DNA of 64,000 nucleotides from Vibrio superstes (GCF_003569005.1 NZ_BCUR01000001.1:1121893-1185892); one strand, 5' to 3'. Shown: positions 17,697 through 27,373, counted from the first letter of the stretch. Translations and numbers: made by a program. The notes: generated from the sequence alone by a model not told the origin.

Positions 17697-18731
17697 CTAT
17701 TCTACTTTAAGTCTTTGGAAGTACTCTTCATACAGCACGCTGGCTTCGCCAACTTCATCCTGCCAAGTACCAGACTCTAAAGCTTCTTTTGGTGGATAAA
17801 CGTTAGGGTTCTCAGCGAACTCTTTTGGAAGTAGGTCATGTGCGGTAGCAACAGGGGTTGGGTAGCCAATCTCCAATGCAATTTTCGCCGCGTTTTCTGG
17901 ACGTAGTAAGAAGTCGATCATTTTGTGAGCCGCTTCGGTATTTTTTGCTCCTGACGGAATGGCTAGGCTATCCATCCAGAATATAGTGCCTTTTTCTGGC
18001 CAGATGATATCGATTGGCGCACCTTCTTCACGAGCCATATAAGCCGAGCCATTCCACAGCATACCTAGGGAGACTTCGCCAGCCATGTATGGGTTAGCAG
18101 GGAAGTCGGAATTGAATACCAATACGTTTGGCATCAGTTTTTTTAGTTCTTCGTAAGCTGCTTTGATTTCATCAGGGTTAGTAGTGTTTGGCGAGTACCC
18201 CAGTTTAGTCAGTGCAATATGGAATACCTCGCGAGAGTCATCCATCAGCATTAATTGACCTTCCCACTCAGGGTTCCATAGATCATCCCACTTGGTGACT
18301 GTTGAGCTATCAACCATGTCGGAGTTTACACCAATGCCAGTTGCGCCCCAGATATAAGGGATAGAGTAATTGTTGTTGGGATCAAATGGCTTGTTTAGGT
18401 AGTTAGGATCTAGATCGGCAAAGTGAGATAGCTTGGTTTTGTCGATTTCTTGAAGCATGCCTTCTTTACGCATTTTTGATACGAAGTAAGTGGATGGAAC
18501 CACTAAGTCGTAACCAGAGCCTTGAGTTTTTAGCTTGGCATACATGCTTTCGTTTGACTCGTAGGTGGAGTAAATCACCTTGATGCCAGTTTCCTTTGTG
18601 AAGTCTTCTAGCACTTGATTTGGAATGTATTCAGACCAGTTGTAGAAATACAGCTCTTTATCTGCAGACAGTGCAGGGAAAGAGAACAGTGTCGCCGCAC
18701 AAAGGGCGCTAGCATAGAGTTTACTTTTCAT
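17697..18731 (-). CDS. potD: Spermidine/putrescine-binding periplasmic protein PotD
   Basis: A 344-residue periplasmic binding protein with a signal peptide ending in ALSA (about residue 22). ELYFYNWSEYIPNQVLEDF at the mature N-terminus is the PotD hallmark. Family-conserved residues for polyamine binding lie in YESNESMYAK and in the LLMDDSREVFHIAL region. It delivers polyamines to PotBC. GGAAG precedes the ATG. A 122-bp gap containing a hairpin separates it from potC. Confidence 0.95.
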   Translation of the reverse strand: MKSKLYASALCAATLFSFPALSADKELYFYNWSEYIPNQVLEDFTKETGIKVIYSTYESNESMYAKLKTQGSGYDLVVPSTYFVSKMRKEGMLQEIDKTKLSHFADLDPNYLNKPFDPNNNYSIPYIWGATGIGVNSDMVDSSTVTKWDDLWNPEWEGQLMLMDDSREVFHIALTKLGYSPNTTNPDEIKAAYEELKKLMPNVLVFNSDFPANPYMAGEVSLGMLWNGSAYMAREEGAPIDIIWPEKGTIFWMDSLAIPSGAKNTEAAHKMIDFLLRPENAAKIALEIGYPTPVATAHDLLPKEFAENPNVYPPKEALESGTWQDEVGEASVLYEEYFQRLKVE

Positions 18732-18803
18732 TACGCTTCCATTTTATTATCGCTCGAAGACTTTGCCTTCACGGTTAAGTCGGTATGAGCAATGTAAACT
18801 TAT

Positions 18804-18827
18804 CTGCTGGCCATATCTGACCAGCAG
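18804..18827 (-). other. Intercistronic hairpin between potC and potD
   Basis: Perfect 7-bp arms CTGCTGG and CCAGCAG surround a 10-nt loop. No T run follows on the minus strand, so it looks like an RNA-processing or stabilising structure that could set different potC and potD mRNA levels. Confidence 0.5.
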
Positions 18828-18853
18828 GGTTTTAAATACCCGATAATTTTAGA

Positions 18854-19624
18854 CTATTTCACTTTTTCTCGTGCGAGAAGCTGGGAAATAATTACCAGTA
18901 TTAGAGAGACAATTAGCATCACCGTTGCCAGCGCATTCACCTCAGGAGAGATGCCCACTTTTACCATAGAGTAGATCTTAAGGGGTAAAATCTCGTAGGC
19001 AGGGCCGGTAACAAAAGAGCTAATAATCACGTCATCGAGTGATAGTGTGAAGCTAAGTAACCAGCCCGCAGCAACCGCAGGCATGGCAAGGGGCAGAATG
19101 ATTTGCTTTAGGATCACCCACTCGCCTGCGCCAAGGTCCTTGGCGGCTTCCAGCATTTTCACATCAAAGCCATTTAGGCGACTGTATACAGTGACCACTA
19201 CAAACGGCAGGCAGAAGGTAATATGGGCTATCAACAAGGTAAAGAAACCGAGCTGCGCACCAATCACCAAAAACAGCGCGAGTAAAGAGATCGCCATGAC
19301 AATATCGGGAGACATCATTACCACAAACAACATGCCGTTCACCGCTCGCTTACCCTTGAACTGATAGCGAAACAGCGCAACGGCGGTCAAGCTACCAATA
19401 ATAGTGGCTGCGGTTGCCGAAAATACGGCAATGTTTAATGAATGCCATGCCGCCTGCATCAAGCTGTCGTTATTGAGTAAGCTTTCATACCATTTAGTCG
19501 TGAAGCCTCCCCATTTCATACCAAATTTGCTGGCATTAAAGGAATTCGCGATCAGCACAATAATCGGCAGGTATAAGAACGCATACACCAAGGTCATAAA
19601 ACTAAATCTGAGTGTGCGCCCCAT
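18854..19624 (-). CDS. potC: Polyamine ABC transporter permease PotC
   Basis: A 256-residue inner-membrane permease with six predicted helices. The EAA loop ([28 protein letters not shown]) contacts PotA. The ATG at 19624 shares one base with the potB stop (TGATG), so the two are translationally coupled. A TTG one codon earlier is in frame but less likely. Confidence 0.95.
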   Translation of the reverse strand: MGRTLRFSFMTLVYAFLYLPIIVLIANSFNASKFGMKWGGFTTKWYESLLNNDSLMQAAWHSLNIAVFSATAATIIGSLTAVALFRYQFKGKRAVNGMLFVVMMSPDIVMAISLLALFLVIGAQLGFFTLLIAHITFCLPFVVVTVYSRLNGFDVKMLEAAKDLGAGEWVILKQIILPLAMPAVAAGWLLSFTLSLDDVIISSFVTGPAYEILPLKIYSMVKVGISPEVNALATVMLIVSLILVIISQLLAREKVK

Positions 19625-20484
19625 CAATCCAGCTCCACTTTTCTATTTAACAATTTGCCAGCGCGATAATATGCATAAAGCATAATGGCCATCGCTAGAG
19701 TAAGGGCGATACTGGTCGCCGCTCCAAACGGCCAATCTCGAGCATTGAGTACCTGACTCTTAATCACATTACCTATGAGTAGGTTCTTCGCTCCGCCCAG
19801 TAGATCGGAGACATAGAACATACCGAGTGCAGGTAGTAGAACTAACAAACAACCACCGATAATGCCTGGCATCGTTAGCGGTAACACAACACGAGTAAAC
19901 GTTTGTAGCTTGTTCGCTCCTAAGTCTTTAGCCGCTTCTATATAGGTATCATCAAGCTTCTCTATGGCTGAATAGAGAGGCAGTATCATAAAGGGCAGGA
20001 GTATGTAGACGAGGCCAATCATTACTGCGGTTTCTGTGTACATGATGCGCATCGGCTTATCTATGATATCGATCGCCATCAGAGACTTATTTAAGATGCC
20101 TTGAGTGCCTAACACTATCTTCAATCCATAGGTGCGAATTAGAGAGTTAGTCCAAAATGGAACGATAACTAAGAACAGCATAAAGGGGCGCCACTTAGGA
20201 GGCATCTTAGCGACGATATAAGCAAACGGGTAGCCGATGATCAAGCACATGAACGTCGCGATTATCGCCATGTAAAACGAGTGCCACAACACCTTGGCGT
20301 ACAAGGGGTCCATTAGACGAGCATAGTTGTCTAAGGTAAATGTCAGCTCAATTAGGTTGGCTTCATCACGAGTTAGAAAACTGGTACCAATGATCATGAC
20401 ATTGGGTACAAGAACAAACAGTGTTAACCAACCAACGATCAGCGCAATGATCGCGTTCTGAAGATTAAACCTCTTGCTCATCAT
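19624..20484 (-). CDS. potB: Polyamine ABC transporter permease PotB
   Basis: A 286-residue inner-membrane permease with six predicted helices and the EAA loop [25 protein letters not shown]. The frame is open to 20523, but GGGAGG lies 9 nt before an ATG pair at 20484/20481 and the following [10 protein letters not shown] matches a short cytoplasmic N-terminus, so the start is placed at 20484. It overlaps the end of potA by about 20 bp. Confidence 0.94.
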   Translation of the reverse strand: MMSKRFNLQNAIIALIVGWLTLFVLVPNVMIIGTSFLTRDEANLIELTFTLDNYARLMDPLYAKVLWHSFYMAIIATFMCLIIGYPFAYIVAKMPPKWRPFMLFLVIVPFWTNSLIRTYGLKIVLGTQGILNKSLMAIDIIDKPMRIMYTETAVMIGLVYILLPFMILPLYSAIEKLDDTYIEAAKDLGANKLQTFTRVVLPLTMPGIIGGCLLVLLPALGMFYVSDLLGGAKNLLIGNVIKSQVLNARDWPFGAATSIALTLAMAIMLYAYYRAGKLLNRKVELD

Positions 20485-21580
20485 GCAGGACGACCTCCCA
20501 ACTCTCCACCCAAGTAATAGCAACCTTTTGGCCTAATGAGTGGTCGACATCTGGGTCGTCTTCATTAAAGAATTCACTGATCATCACCTTAAGTCCAGAC
20601 TCTAGCTCAATCACTGAGTCTAAGGTCATTCCCTTGTAGGTGCGTTCAATGACATGGCCAACAATGCCTTTTTGCTCTGATTCGCGAATTTCTTCCAGTC
20701 GTAAATCTTCGGGGCGAAGTAGCACTCGCAGTTTTTCATTCTCAATGATGGGTTGATCAAAGTAGACGACAGAATCGACCCCCTCGATCGTGGCACGGAT
20801 ACGTTTCTCGTCTAGGCGCTCTTTGGCGATAGCATCAAAGACATTAATTTCGCCGATAAAGCGAGCCACAAATAGGTTCTTTGGCTCTTCGTAGATTTCA
20901 CGCGGCGTTCCATCTTGTTCAACCACGCCGTCTCGCATAACGATAATGCGATCTGACATAGACAGCGCTTCTTCTTGGTCATGGGTAACAAAAATGAAGG
21001 TAATGCCAAGTTGACGCTGAAGTTGCTTAAGCTCCATTTGCATCTGCTTTCTTAGCTTGTAGTCCAAAGCAGATAGAGACTCGTCCAACAACAATACCTT
21101 GGGTTTATTGACTACTGCGCGGGCAATGGCTACACGCTGCTGCTGACCACCTGATAATTGGCTGGGTTTGCGCTGGCTCATAGCGCCTAGGCGAACCATT
21201 TGCAGAGCTTCCATCACGCGAGGCTCAATGTCGGCTTCGGCAACTTTTTGCATGCGTAAACCAAACGCTACATTTTCAAATACCGTCATGTGTGGGAATA
21301 GTGCATAGCTTTGAAAAACCGTATTTACGTGTCTTTGCTCTGCAGGAACGTCGGTAACATCTTGCTCAGCAAGAAGGATGTTGCCATTGTCGACGGTTTC
21401 AAATCCCGCAATCATGCGTAAAACAGTCGTCTTTCCGCAGCCTGATGGACCGAGAATGGTAAGGAACTCACCGTGGTTCACATCTAGGTTTAGATTTCCG
21501 ATGATTTCTTTACCATCAAAACTTTTACTTACGCCTGTTAAACGGATTACAGGTTGTTCATTGTGTTGTTGAGCGTTCAA
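20465..21580 (-). CDS. potA: Polyamine ABC transporter ATPase PotA (TTG start)
   Basis: A 371-residue ATPase of the spermidine/putrescine importer. Walker [10 protein letters not shown] (residues 44-52), the Q-loop VFQSYALFP, signature LSGGQQQR (142-149) and Walker B VLLLDE (162-167) are intact, and a C-terminal TOBE domain follows (about 280-360). The start is unusual: no ATG or GTG lies between the in-frame upstream stop and Walker A, leaving the TTG at 21580. GGAG lies 11 nt before it, a long spacing. Weak initiation may limit expression of the whole operon. Confidence 0.94.
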   Translation of the reverse strand: MNAQQHNEQPVIRLTGVSKSFDGKEIIGNLNLDVNHGEFLTILGPSGCGKTTVLRMIAGFETVDNGNILLAEQDVTDVPAEQRHVNTVFQSYALFPHMTVFENVAFGLRMQKVAEADIEPRVMEALQMVRLGAMSQRKPSQLSGGQQQRVAIARAVVNKPKVLLLDESLSALDYKLRKQMQMELKQLQRQLGITFIFVTHDQEEALSMSDRIIVMRDGVVEQDGTPREIYEEPKNLFVARFIGEINVFDAIAKERLDEKRIRATIEGVDSVVYFDQPIIENEKLRVLLRPEDLRLEEIRESEQKGIVGHVIERTYKGMTLDSVIELESGLKVMISEFFNEDDPDVDHSLGQKVAITWVESWEVVLHDEQEV

Positions 21581-21664
21581 CGTCTGTATTTCTCCTACGC
21601 ACCTAGTTGCCTAGGCTAGATACTTTTATTTTCGATGTGAATAAGTCGAAAGGATAATAATATC

Positions 21665-21707
21665 AATAAGTTAAAATAAAAAACCGTCTGAATTTTCAGG
21701 CGGTTTT
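21665..21707 (-). terminator. Terminator-like hairpin in the potA leader
   Basis: On the minus strand AACCGCCTGAA and TTCAGACGGTT pair (one mismatch) around two bases and run into TTTTTT. It lies about 90 nt before the potA start with no minus-strand gene upstream, so it is either an attenuator or the end of a short non-coding transcript. Confidence 0.65.
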
Positions 21708-21964
21708 AGGCCCTAATAAACGTAATGATTTGCTAGGGTCATTGATGGCCCTAAGCTTAATCGAAACTATTGAAAAATTGCATTATTTTTTAACGATAAG
21801 CCCTTGTTTTTCATCGTTGCTTCTAAACACAGGGAAATTAAGGGTACGCTGAAGTTGAGTATAGATGACGCGGTGAATAAATGTGAGTTAACAAGACGCT
21901 TCTTCTTGAGATACCGTCTATATATATCTATGATTTAATTATAATTCTTTGTCTTGTTGAATCG

Positions 21965-22807
21965 ATGGATCTTAATCTTCTTACTACGTTTCTCACGGTT
22001 TATCGCTGCCGCTCTATAACTCAAGCGTCTGAACAACTCGATCTTACTCAACCAGCGGTAAGTGCAGCCCTAAAGAGATTAGAGGGGGTAGTTGGTAAGG
22101 CTCTGTTTGTGCGTGAGGGGCGCGGTATTGCGCCAACGGGCGCCGCTGTAGCCCTCGCCAACAAGATAGAGTCTCCATTATCAGTTTTAGAAACTGTTGA
22201 GGCTCAGGATGATGCGCTCAAAGTACACTGCAGTGAAACGGTGTTACATCTACTCAAAGATCTCCCAGGAATGGAATTCTCTGATGCTCCTCTTGATGAA
22301 GAGGAGGTCTTCGACGATTTAATGAGTCAAAAGGTAGACCTACTTATTGATGTCTTGCATAGCAAGCGTCATTCATTTGTGGTGGAAGAAGTCTTTACTG
22401 AGGAGCCCACGTGCCTGACTCGTATAGATCATCCAAGAATTGGAGAAACTCTGACGTTTGAGGATTACTATAGAGAACAACATATTGCTCTTAAGATTCG
22501 TCGAAGTGAGATGAATACGATTGACTTTCTTTCTGATAAACCAGTGGCACCGCGTTCTGTCAAAGTGGAAACCAGCTCGATTTCAGGAATGCTAATGCTT
22601 GCCTCGGATAGCGATTATATAGCATCAGCTAATCGCAGTTTGGCTGAAAGAGTAGCTCCAATGTTGGGTCTTAGAATACACAAATACCCGATACCGCTAA
22701 ATAACCTTCACTATCGAATGATCTATCATAGACGTTACCTCAATGATGAAAATCATAAACAAAAAAGAGAGCAAATAAAGGCAATCTTTAAACAGCATCA
22801 AAAGTAG
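21965..22807 (+). CDS. LysR-family transcriptional regulator
   Basis: A 280-residue LysR regulator with a normal helix-turn-helix (residues 1-60, with SITQASEQLDLTQPAVSAALKRLE). The effector domain is shorter and more divergent than usual. It is divergent from potA, with 384 bp between, and precedes the CPBP protease gene by 18 bp, so it may regulate either. GATTGAATCG-type context before the ATG gives no clear ribosome binding site. Confidence 0.9.
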   Translation: MDLNLLTTFLTVYRCRSITQASEQLDLTQPAVSAALKRLEGVVGKALFVREGRGIAPTGAAVALANKIESPLSVLETVEAQDDALKVHCSETVLHLLKDLPGMEFSDAPLDEEEVFDDLMSQKVDLLIDVLHSKRHSFVVEEVFTEEPTCLTRIDHPRIGETLTFEDYYREQHIALKIRRSEMNTIDFLSDKPVAPRSVKVETSSISGMLMLASDSDYIASANRSLAERVAPMLGLRIHKYPIPLNNLHYRMIYHRRYLNDENHKQKREQIKAIFKQHQK

Positions 22808-22825
22808 CTTGTAATAGCTCATATC

Positions 22826-23656
22826 ATGACTTTTGATGCCTCCATCTGGATATGGCTACCCCTAGCAGTCGCTATAACACTTGCTTTGATTGGTAAAAAG
22901 CGCGCAGCTTTTACCACTCTTGCTGTTGCTTTATTCGGGGCTTGGTTTGAGGCTCGCCTTTCAATAATAGGGCTGTTCGTTACTGTGCTTGGCTTTGCTA
23001 TTGCTTCTCAAGTACTTAGAAATAAGGGTTTTAAAAAATACCTTGCCCTAGCTGTGACGATTACTTGGTCACTGAGTATGGCGCTGCATTGGCTCCCCGG
23101 TTTTTCCAATTTATTGGTCTTGGATAAGGTGCAAACAGGCCCTGCGAGTATCCCATTTACCATGTATCTTAACCTCGACAAGCCTCTTATCTTGTTTGCT
23201 TTACTGTTGGCCTTTCCTGGGTTACTAGGTAAAGCTAAGTCCGTTGAGTGGGGGGTGTTAGTTAAGCCCTTGCTCGTTTTGGCTAGCTTATTACCTATTG
23301 CCGTTCTATCTGGTGGGCTAGAGTATGAATTGTCATTACCGAGTTGGTGGTGGCTGTTCTTGTTAAACAACTTACTGTTAACCTGTGTGGCAGAAGAAGC
23401 TATATTTCGTGGTTTCATACAGCAAGAGATAAGTAAGCAATTGGGCTGGAAAATTGGCTTAATTATCGCAAGTATTTTGTTTGGGATTGCTCACCTTGCC
23501 GGAGGCTGGCAGTTGATTGTCTTTGCGGCTATCGCTGGCGCCTGTTATGGAATGGCCTTCTATCTTACTGGCCGCCTTTGGGTTGCTGTGCTGGTTCACT
23601 TTGTATTTAATTTCATGCACTTAATCTTTTTTACTTATCCTATTGCCATTAGTTAG
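22826..23656 (+). CDS. CPBP-family intramembrane metalloprotease
   Basis: A 276-residue multi-pass membrane protein (about eight helices) of the CPBP/Abi (CAAX protease-like) family. The three signature motifs are intact: EEAIFRG (about residue 190), FGIAHLAGG, and HFVFN near the C-terminus. Family members cleave prenylated proteins in eukaryotes; in bacteria some give bacteriocin self-immunity. No bacteriocin-like ORF is seen nearby. It is probably co-transcribed with the LysR gene 18 bp upstream. Confidence 0.9.
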   Translation: MTFDASIWIWLPLAVAITLALIGKKRAAFTTLAVALFGAWFEARLSIIGLFVTVLGFAIASQVLRNKGFKKYLALAVTITWSLSMALHWLPGFSNLLVLDKVQTGPASIPFTMYLNLDKPLILFALLLAFPGLLGKAKSVEWGVLVKPLLVLASLLPIAVLSGGLEYELSLPSWWWLFLLNNLLLTCVAEEAIFRGFIQQEISKQLGWKIGLIIASILFGIAHLAGGWQLIVFAAIAGACYGMAFYLTGRLWVAVLVHFVFNFMHLIFFTYPIAIS

Positions 23657-23799
23657 CCAAGCATCATTGCTTTCAATAAATATAATTTCAGTTTATGTAT
23701 TAACCCAAAATAGCTTTATATATCTAATGTGACCTTTATCTCATAATCCCCTCCATGTTCTGAGCACATCGCTCATCGTACCAAACACTGGAGATTCCA

Positions 23800-24507
23800 A
23801 TGAAAAAACTTACCGTTCTATCTGCTTCAATTGCAGCACTTCTTTCTACTACCGCTATCGCAGCACCAGTTGAAGTTTACCTAGAACAAGACGTAGCATC
23901 GAACGCAGCCGACAACGGTGATTATGTAACAGAAGCAGGCGCAACCATTCAAACGTCTGAAGATGGTTATGTAAACATTGCTTTTGATGATCAAGGATAC
24001 TTGGCTGCTGGTTACGGTTATGACTTCCATATGTCTGATCAAGTAGAGCTGAACCTTTATGGTGAACTAAGCAAGTGGGACGAGGGTGGTGATGCATTGG
24101 CGGAAGCTGTGCTTACTTATAACGTAAGCGACAACTTCAATGTATTTGGTGGCTACGCATACAAACGCTCTGAGTCGAATGACAGTGATATTGACCATGG
24201 TATTAACAGCAATCAGTTCATTGCCGGTTCATCTCTTTCTTATGGCGCGATTAGCCTAGACTACACCTACACACATGAAAACAGTGACGGTTCTAAAGAT
24301 GGTTACGTTCATATCGGCAACCAGTCTTTTTACACAACAGGTGACTACCATACTAACCAACACGAAGTGGTACTATCTGCAGAGATGGACAACTGGAAGC
24401 CGTACGTTAGCTACACTTACCTGAACACTAGTGATCTAGAAGATCAATACAATAACACTAACAAAAACGACAACATCGTTACTCTAGGTGTTGCTTACCA
24501 ATTCTAA
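23800..24507 (+). CDS. Outer-membrane beta-barrel protein
   Basis: A 235-residue exported protein. The signal peptide (about 1-21, ending AIAA) is followed by alternating aromatic and polar strands and a C-terminal Phe in VTLGVAYQF, the sequence recognised by the Bam machinery. About eight to ten strands would fit. An acidic surface and many Tyr and Asp residues are evident. I cannot name the substrate or family. GGAG precedes the ATG. It heads a stretch of three exported proteins on the same strand. Confidence 0.82.
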   Translation: MKKLTVLSASIAALLSTTAIAAPVEVYLEQDVASNAADNGDYVTEAGATIQTSEDGYVNIAFDDQGYLAAGYGYDFHMSDQVELNLYGELSKWDEGGDALAEAVLTYNVSDNFNVFGGYAYKRSESNDSDIDHGINSNQFIAGSSLSYGAISLDYTYTHENSDGSKDGYVHIGNQSFYTTGDYHTNQHEVVLSAEMDNWKPYVSYTYLNTSDLEDQYNNTNKNDNIVTLGVAYQF

Positions 24508-24513
24508 TTAAAT

Positions 24514-24555
24514 ACTAGCAACAACACTTGGCTAGGTGTTGATTTACATGCTAGT
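24514..24555 (+). other. Nested hairpin after the beta-barrel gene
   Basis: Outer arms ACTAGC and GCTAGT enclose inner arms CAACAC and GTGTTG. No T run follows, so it may be a 3'-end or processing structure between the barrel gene and the small ORF at 24601. Confidence 0.5.
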
Positions 24556-24600
24556 ACATAAAGCAAATGGATTTGCTTCTAATTATTCTAAGGTTTACCC

Positions 24601-24768
24601 ATGAATAGAAGCACTCGAAATAACTACCTCATTAACACTCTTGCTATTATTGGCTTATTGCTTTTTTCCGCGCTTCCTACTGTTTCAGCAAATATTGATA
24701 CAACCTCTTATCCTGTTATGGATAAAAAACTATCTGTAACTCTTGGGCTTTATATAAACGACGAGTAA
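24601..24768 (+). CDS. Small secreted peptide (55 aa)
   Basis: A 55-codon ORF. Residues 1-30 form a clear signal peptide: basic start, then LAIIGLLLFSALP, then VSA before the cut. The mature part would be only about 25 residues, acidic to neutral and without Cys. AAGGT lies about 8 nt before the ATG. It lies 93 bp after the beta-barrel gene and 117 bp before another exported protein. I recognise no family; such short exported products can be accessory subunits or signalling peptides. Confidence 0.6.
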   Translation: MNRSTRNNYLINTLAIIGLLLFSALPTVSANIDTTSYPVMDKKLSVTLGLYINDE

Positions 24769-24885
24769 TTCTAGTTACTTTGTTTACCAATAAGTTATTT
24801 ACGTCTGCATAGTTTTTTAACGTTAGGTATCTACATCTAATTCTCGTTCGTAGGTGTGTCAATGACATCCTCTGGGAGCAATCAT

Positions 24886-25269
24886 ATGAAAAAGTCACTC
24901 TCATCACTATTGGTTATCATCGCAACTTCCGTATCTGTGCCTGTAACTGCTGAGGATTTTGACAGTGAGTCATTGTTTAGCCGTAACAACGCTGTTATGG
25001 CGGTAGGAGCAATAGATACAATCAATCAATACTGTGTTGAACTTGGCAAAATGCCAGCAGAGCTTTTTGAAGAGTTGACCTTAGATATGCGTGAAAATAT
25101 AGAGAGATTATCAATTCAAATATCTGGTGAAGAATTTACCTTTAGTGAAGAGCATGAGATGTATATCGAGGGCATATCCTTAGGTGAACGCTTGATCCGC
25201 GATGCAGAGGAAGAAGGCTATGTTAAGCAAATGTGCGATCTGCCTGAATCTAGACAGATGATTCTATAA
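24886..25269 (+). CDS. Periplasmic hypothetical protein (127 aa)
   Basis: About 127 residues with a signal peptide (1-22, ending VTA before EDFD). The mature protein is helical and strongly acidic, with two cysteines (in INQYC and KQMC) that could form a disulfide. The frame is open from 24856, but GGGAGC lies just before the ATG at 24886 and the signal peptide starts there. It is followed by nearly 700 bp without genes. No family recognised. Confidence 0.78.
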   Translation: MKKSLSSLLVIIATSVSVPVTAEDFDSESLFSRNNAVMAVGAIDTINQYCVELGKMPAELFEELTLDMRENIERLSIQISGEEFTFSEEHEMYIEGISLGERLIRDAEEEGYVKQMCDLPESRQMIL

Positions 25270-25962
25270 CAATGCATCGACTCTATTTCTTTAAATAACG
25301 AACAGAAAGGAAATATAAATATCATTAATGTATGCTCTTAAGCTTACTTTATATATTTATGACAAACAAGTAAGTAAACTTCTCCGCACTAGAACGAGAT
25401 AGTTTCTGATAATTAACTGAAACGCAGCATTATTTAATAGCTTTGCGTTGATCAGTATATTAGATTAATTATAAGTCAAACAGGCGCAGTAGTTACTAGA
25501 GGTTTTTGTTTGTTGGTGTAATAAAAATCTATAGATAACTTGCCTTGTTTGTTTATCTGTAGGGGATAAACAAATACGAACAACACTAAAAACAACAATT
25601 ATTAAGCAGCAATATAAGCTGCAAAATTACATATCTACTACAAGTCCTAGTATGTGATTATTTTCTCAATATTGGATATTGATGCAGAAATGCTACTAGA
25701 TTTGCAGCACATGGAAGTGTCTTTTTTTCTTAGACTCCAGTCCAATTCCCCTTTCTTTTTAAACCTTTCTTGCTGATGTTTTATATACGTTCAACTAGCC
25801 CGCTCATGAGCATCGCATAGAGTACAGCCAGCAGATTGAGTAGATCGGCTGATATCAACGCCTTAATCTAGAAAATCTTGGGAAAAGTAACGTATTGATT
25901 TTTCTTTGAAACACAAATAGTTCATTATCTAGGTAGTGATAGTTTGGTAAAGGAAAACAATA
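25270..25962. other. Large gene-free AT-rich region
   Basis: A 693-bp stretch with no ORF I can support on either strand. It contains a perfect 10-bp inverted repeat (TTTGTTTATC/GATAAACAAA) at 25548-25574 with a 7-nt loop, plus weaker AT-rich palindromes. It may hold a promoter for the downstream PHP gene or a non-coding RNA. Confidence 0.5.
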
Positions 25963-26706
25963 ATGACCTATAAGCTAGAGGTGGACCTACACACGCATAC
26001 GTTGGCGAGTGATCACGCTTACAGCACCATACATGATTATGTCAGGGAAGCGCCCAAGCGCGGTATTCGATTGTTTGCCAATACTGACCACGGTCCCGAT
26101 ATGGAAGACGCCCCCCACCGATGGCACTTTGTAAATAGCCTGACCTTTCCTCGCATGGCTGATGGCGTGGGCATTCTGCGTGGAATCGAGAGTAATATCA
26201 AAGATTTGCAGGGAAACATCGATCTTGATGAGCCTACGCGCGCCAGCCTAGATATTATCCTCACGGGTTTTCATGGTCCTGTATTCGCTCCGCAAGATAT
26301 AGACTCGAATACTTTAGCAATGAGTAATGCGATAAAGAGTGGCAAGGTACATGTGGTCACTCACCCTGGTAACGTCAATTTTCCTATTCATATTGAAGAG
26401 ATCGTAAAAACCGCGGCGAAGGAAAACGTTGCCTTAGAGATCAACAACAGTTCGTTCCTTTTCTCTCGTAAAGCCAGTTATTCCAACTGCCACAAGATTG
26501 CTGAGTTAGCTAAGAAATATGACGCACCACTGAGTGTCGGTTCTGATGCACATAACGCCTGGGATCTAGGACGCTTTGATAAAGCCAAAGCTCTGATCAC
26601 TGACGTAGATTACCCAGCGGATCGTATTATCAATAACACGGTTGATTCGCTGTTTGCTTATCTCGCTTCCAAGGGAGTTGATATAGCCGATGAGTTTGAA
26701 TTTTAA
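25963..26706 (+). CDS. PHP-domain phosphatase, YcdX family
   Basis: A 247-residue PHP (polymerase and histidinol phosphatase) domain protein of the YcdX type, with a trinuclear metal site. Visible ligands include His in DLHTHTLASDH, Asp-His in NTDHGP, Glu in GIESNI, His in TGFHGP and VTHPGN, and Asp-His in VGSDAHN. It is predicted to be a cytoplasmic phosphoesterase of unknown physiological substrate. AAAGGAA precedes the ATG. It is a single gene with a terminator 16 bp downstream. Confidence 0.92.
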   Translation: MTYKLEVDLHTHTLASDHAYSTIHDYVREAPKRGIRLFANTDHGPDMEDAPHRWHFVNSLTFPRMADGVGILRGIESNIKDLQGNIDLDEPTRASLDIILTGFHGPVFAPQDIDSNTLAMSNAIKSGKVHVVTHPGNVNFPIHIEEIVKTAAKENVALEINNSSFLFSRKASYSNCHKIAELAKKYDAPLSVGSDAHNAWDLGRFDKAKALITDVDYPADRIINNTVDSLFAYLASKGVDIADEFEF

Positions 26707-26721
26707 TCTCTAATCTCATAG

Positions 26722-26749
26722 AAGCTCAGTCGTTATGCTGAGCTTTTTT
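26722..26749 (+). terminator. Intrinsic terminator of the PHP gene
   Basis: AAGCTCAG and CTGAGCTT pair around 8 nt and lead into a run of six T. It ends 19 bp before the next gene's ATG, so that gene either has its promoter inside this region or depends on read-through. Confidence 0.8.
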
Positions 26750-26767
26750 CTTTGAAGCGCATTTATT

Positions 26768-27247
26768 ATGAATCTAATAACTAGAATAATTTCAATTTTT
26801 TATGTCATGGCATTGACCGGCGTGATTGCCTTTTCATTGTTTGCTGGCGCGGTGGTTGCTCCCGTGATCTTCAATTCTTCTTCGTGGTTAGGCGAATCAG
26901 TACTTAACCGCTTTCAAGAAGGCTTAATGATGACAGAGGTCTTTGTAAGGTTGTCTTATCCGTTGATCGCTGTTTGCTTATTTTCTATGGCTTACGAGTT
27001 GCTCAACTATTGGAAGAAAGACTCCGATTGGATAGCACTCATTAGCATGAGTTTGATGGTAGGCACGGGTTTGCTTTTTGGCTTCTATTTCATTCCCGAA
27101 ATCTTGCACCTTCAATCACAAGGCCCGGCGGTCACGCAAAGTCCTGTGTTCGCTTCAATCCATAAAACTTCAGAGATCTGCTTTAAAATCACAGTGCTGT
27201 CTGGGTTAGTTCTAGTGCTCCGCAATATACTGAAAATGAGTCGATAG
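26768..27247 (+). CDS. DUF4149-like membrane protein
   Basis: A 159-residue inner-membrane protein with four predicted helices (about 8-33, 59-80, 88-108 and 132-152). The layout and the GVIAFSLFAGAVVAP segment in helix 1 resemble the DUF4149/TMEM205 group, whose role is unknown. It is read in the same direction as the PHP gene but separated by a terminator. No clear ribosome binding site is seen. Confidence 0.7.
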   Translation: MNLITRIISIFYVMALTGVIAFSLFAGAVVAPVIFNSSSWLGESVLNRFQEGLMMTEVFVRLSYPLIAVCLFSMAYELLNYWKKDSDWIALISMSLMVGTGLLFGFYFIPEILHLQSQGPAVTQSPVFASIHKTSEICFKITVLSGLVLVLRNILKMSR

Positions 27248-27332
27248 ACTGTTTATTTTTGCAATCATAGTTCAGTTTTCAAGTTCTCAAATCTTCGTAC
27301 AAGATATTCAACAGAACGCAATAAGCCGTATC

Positions 27333-27373
27333 AAAAAGTGCCTCAAGCTAGATGAATAGCTTGAGGCACTTTT
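27333..27373. terminator. Bidirectional intrinsic terminator
   Basis: AAAAAGTGCCTCAAGCTA and its complement flank 6 nt, with A and T runs on both sides. It serves the convergent DUF4149 and nuclease genes. Confidence 0.92.
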
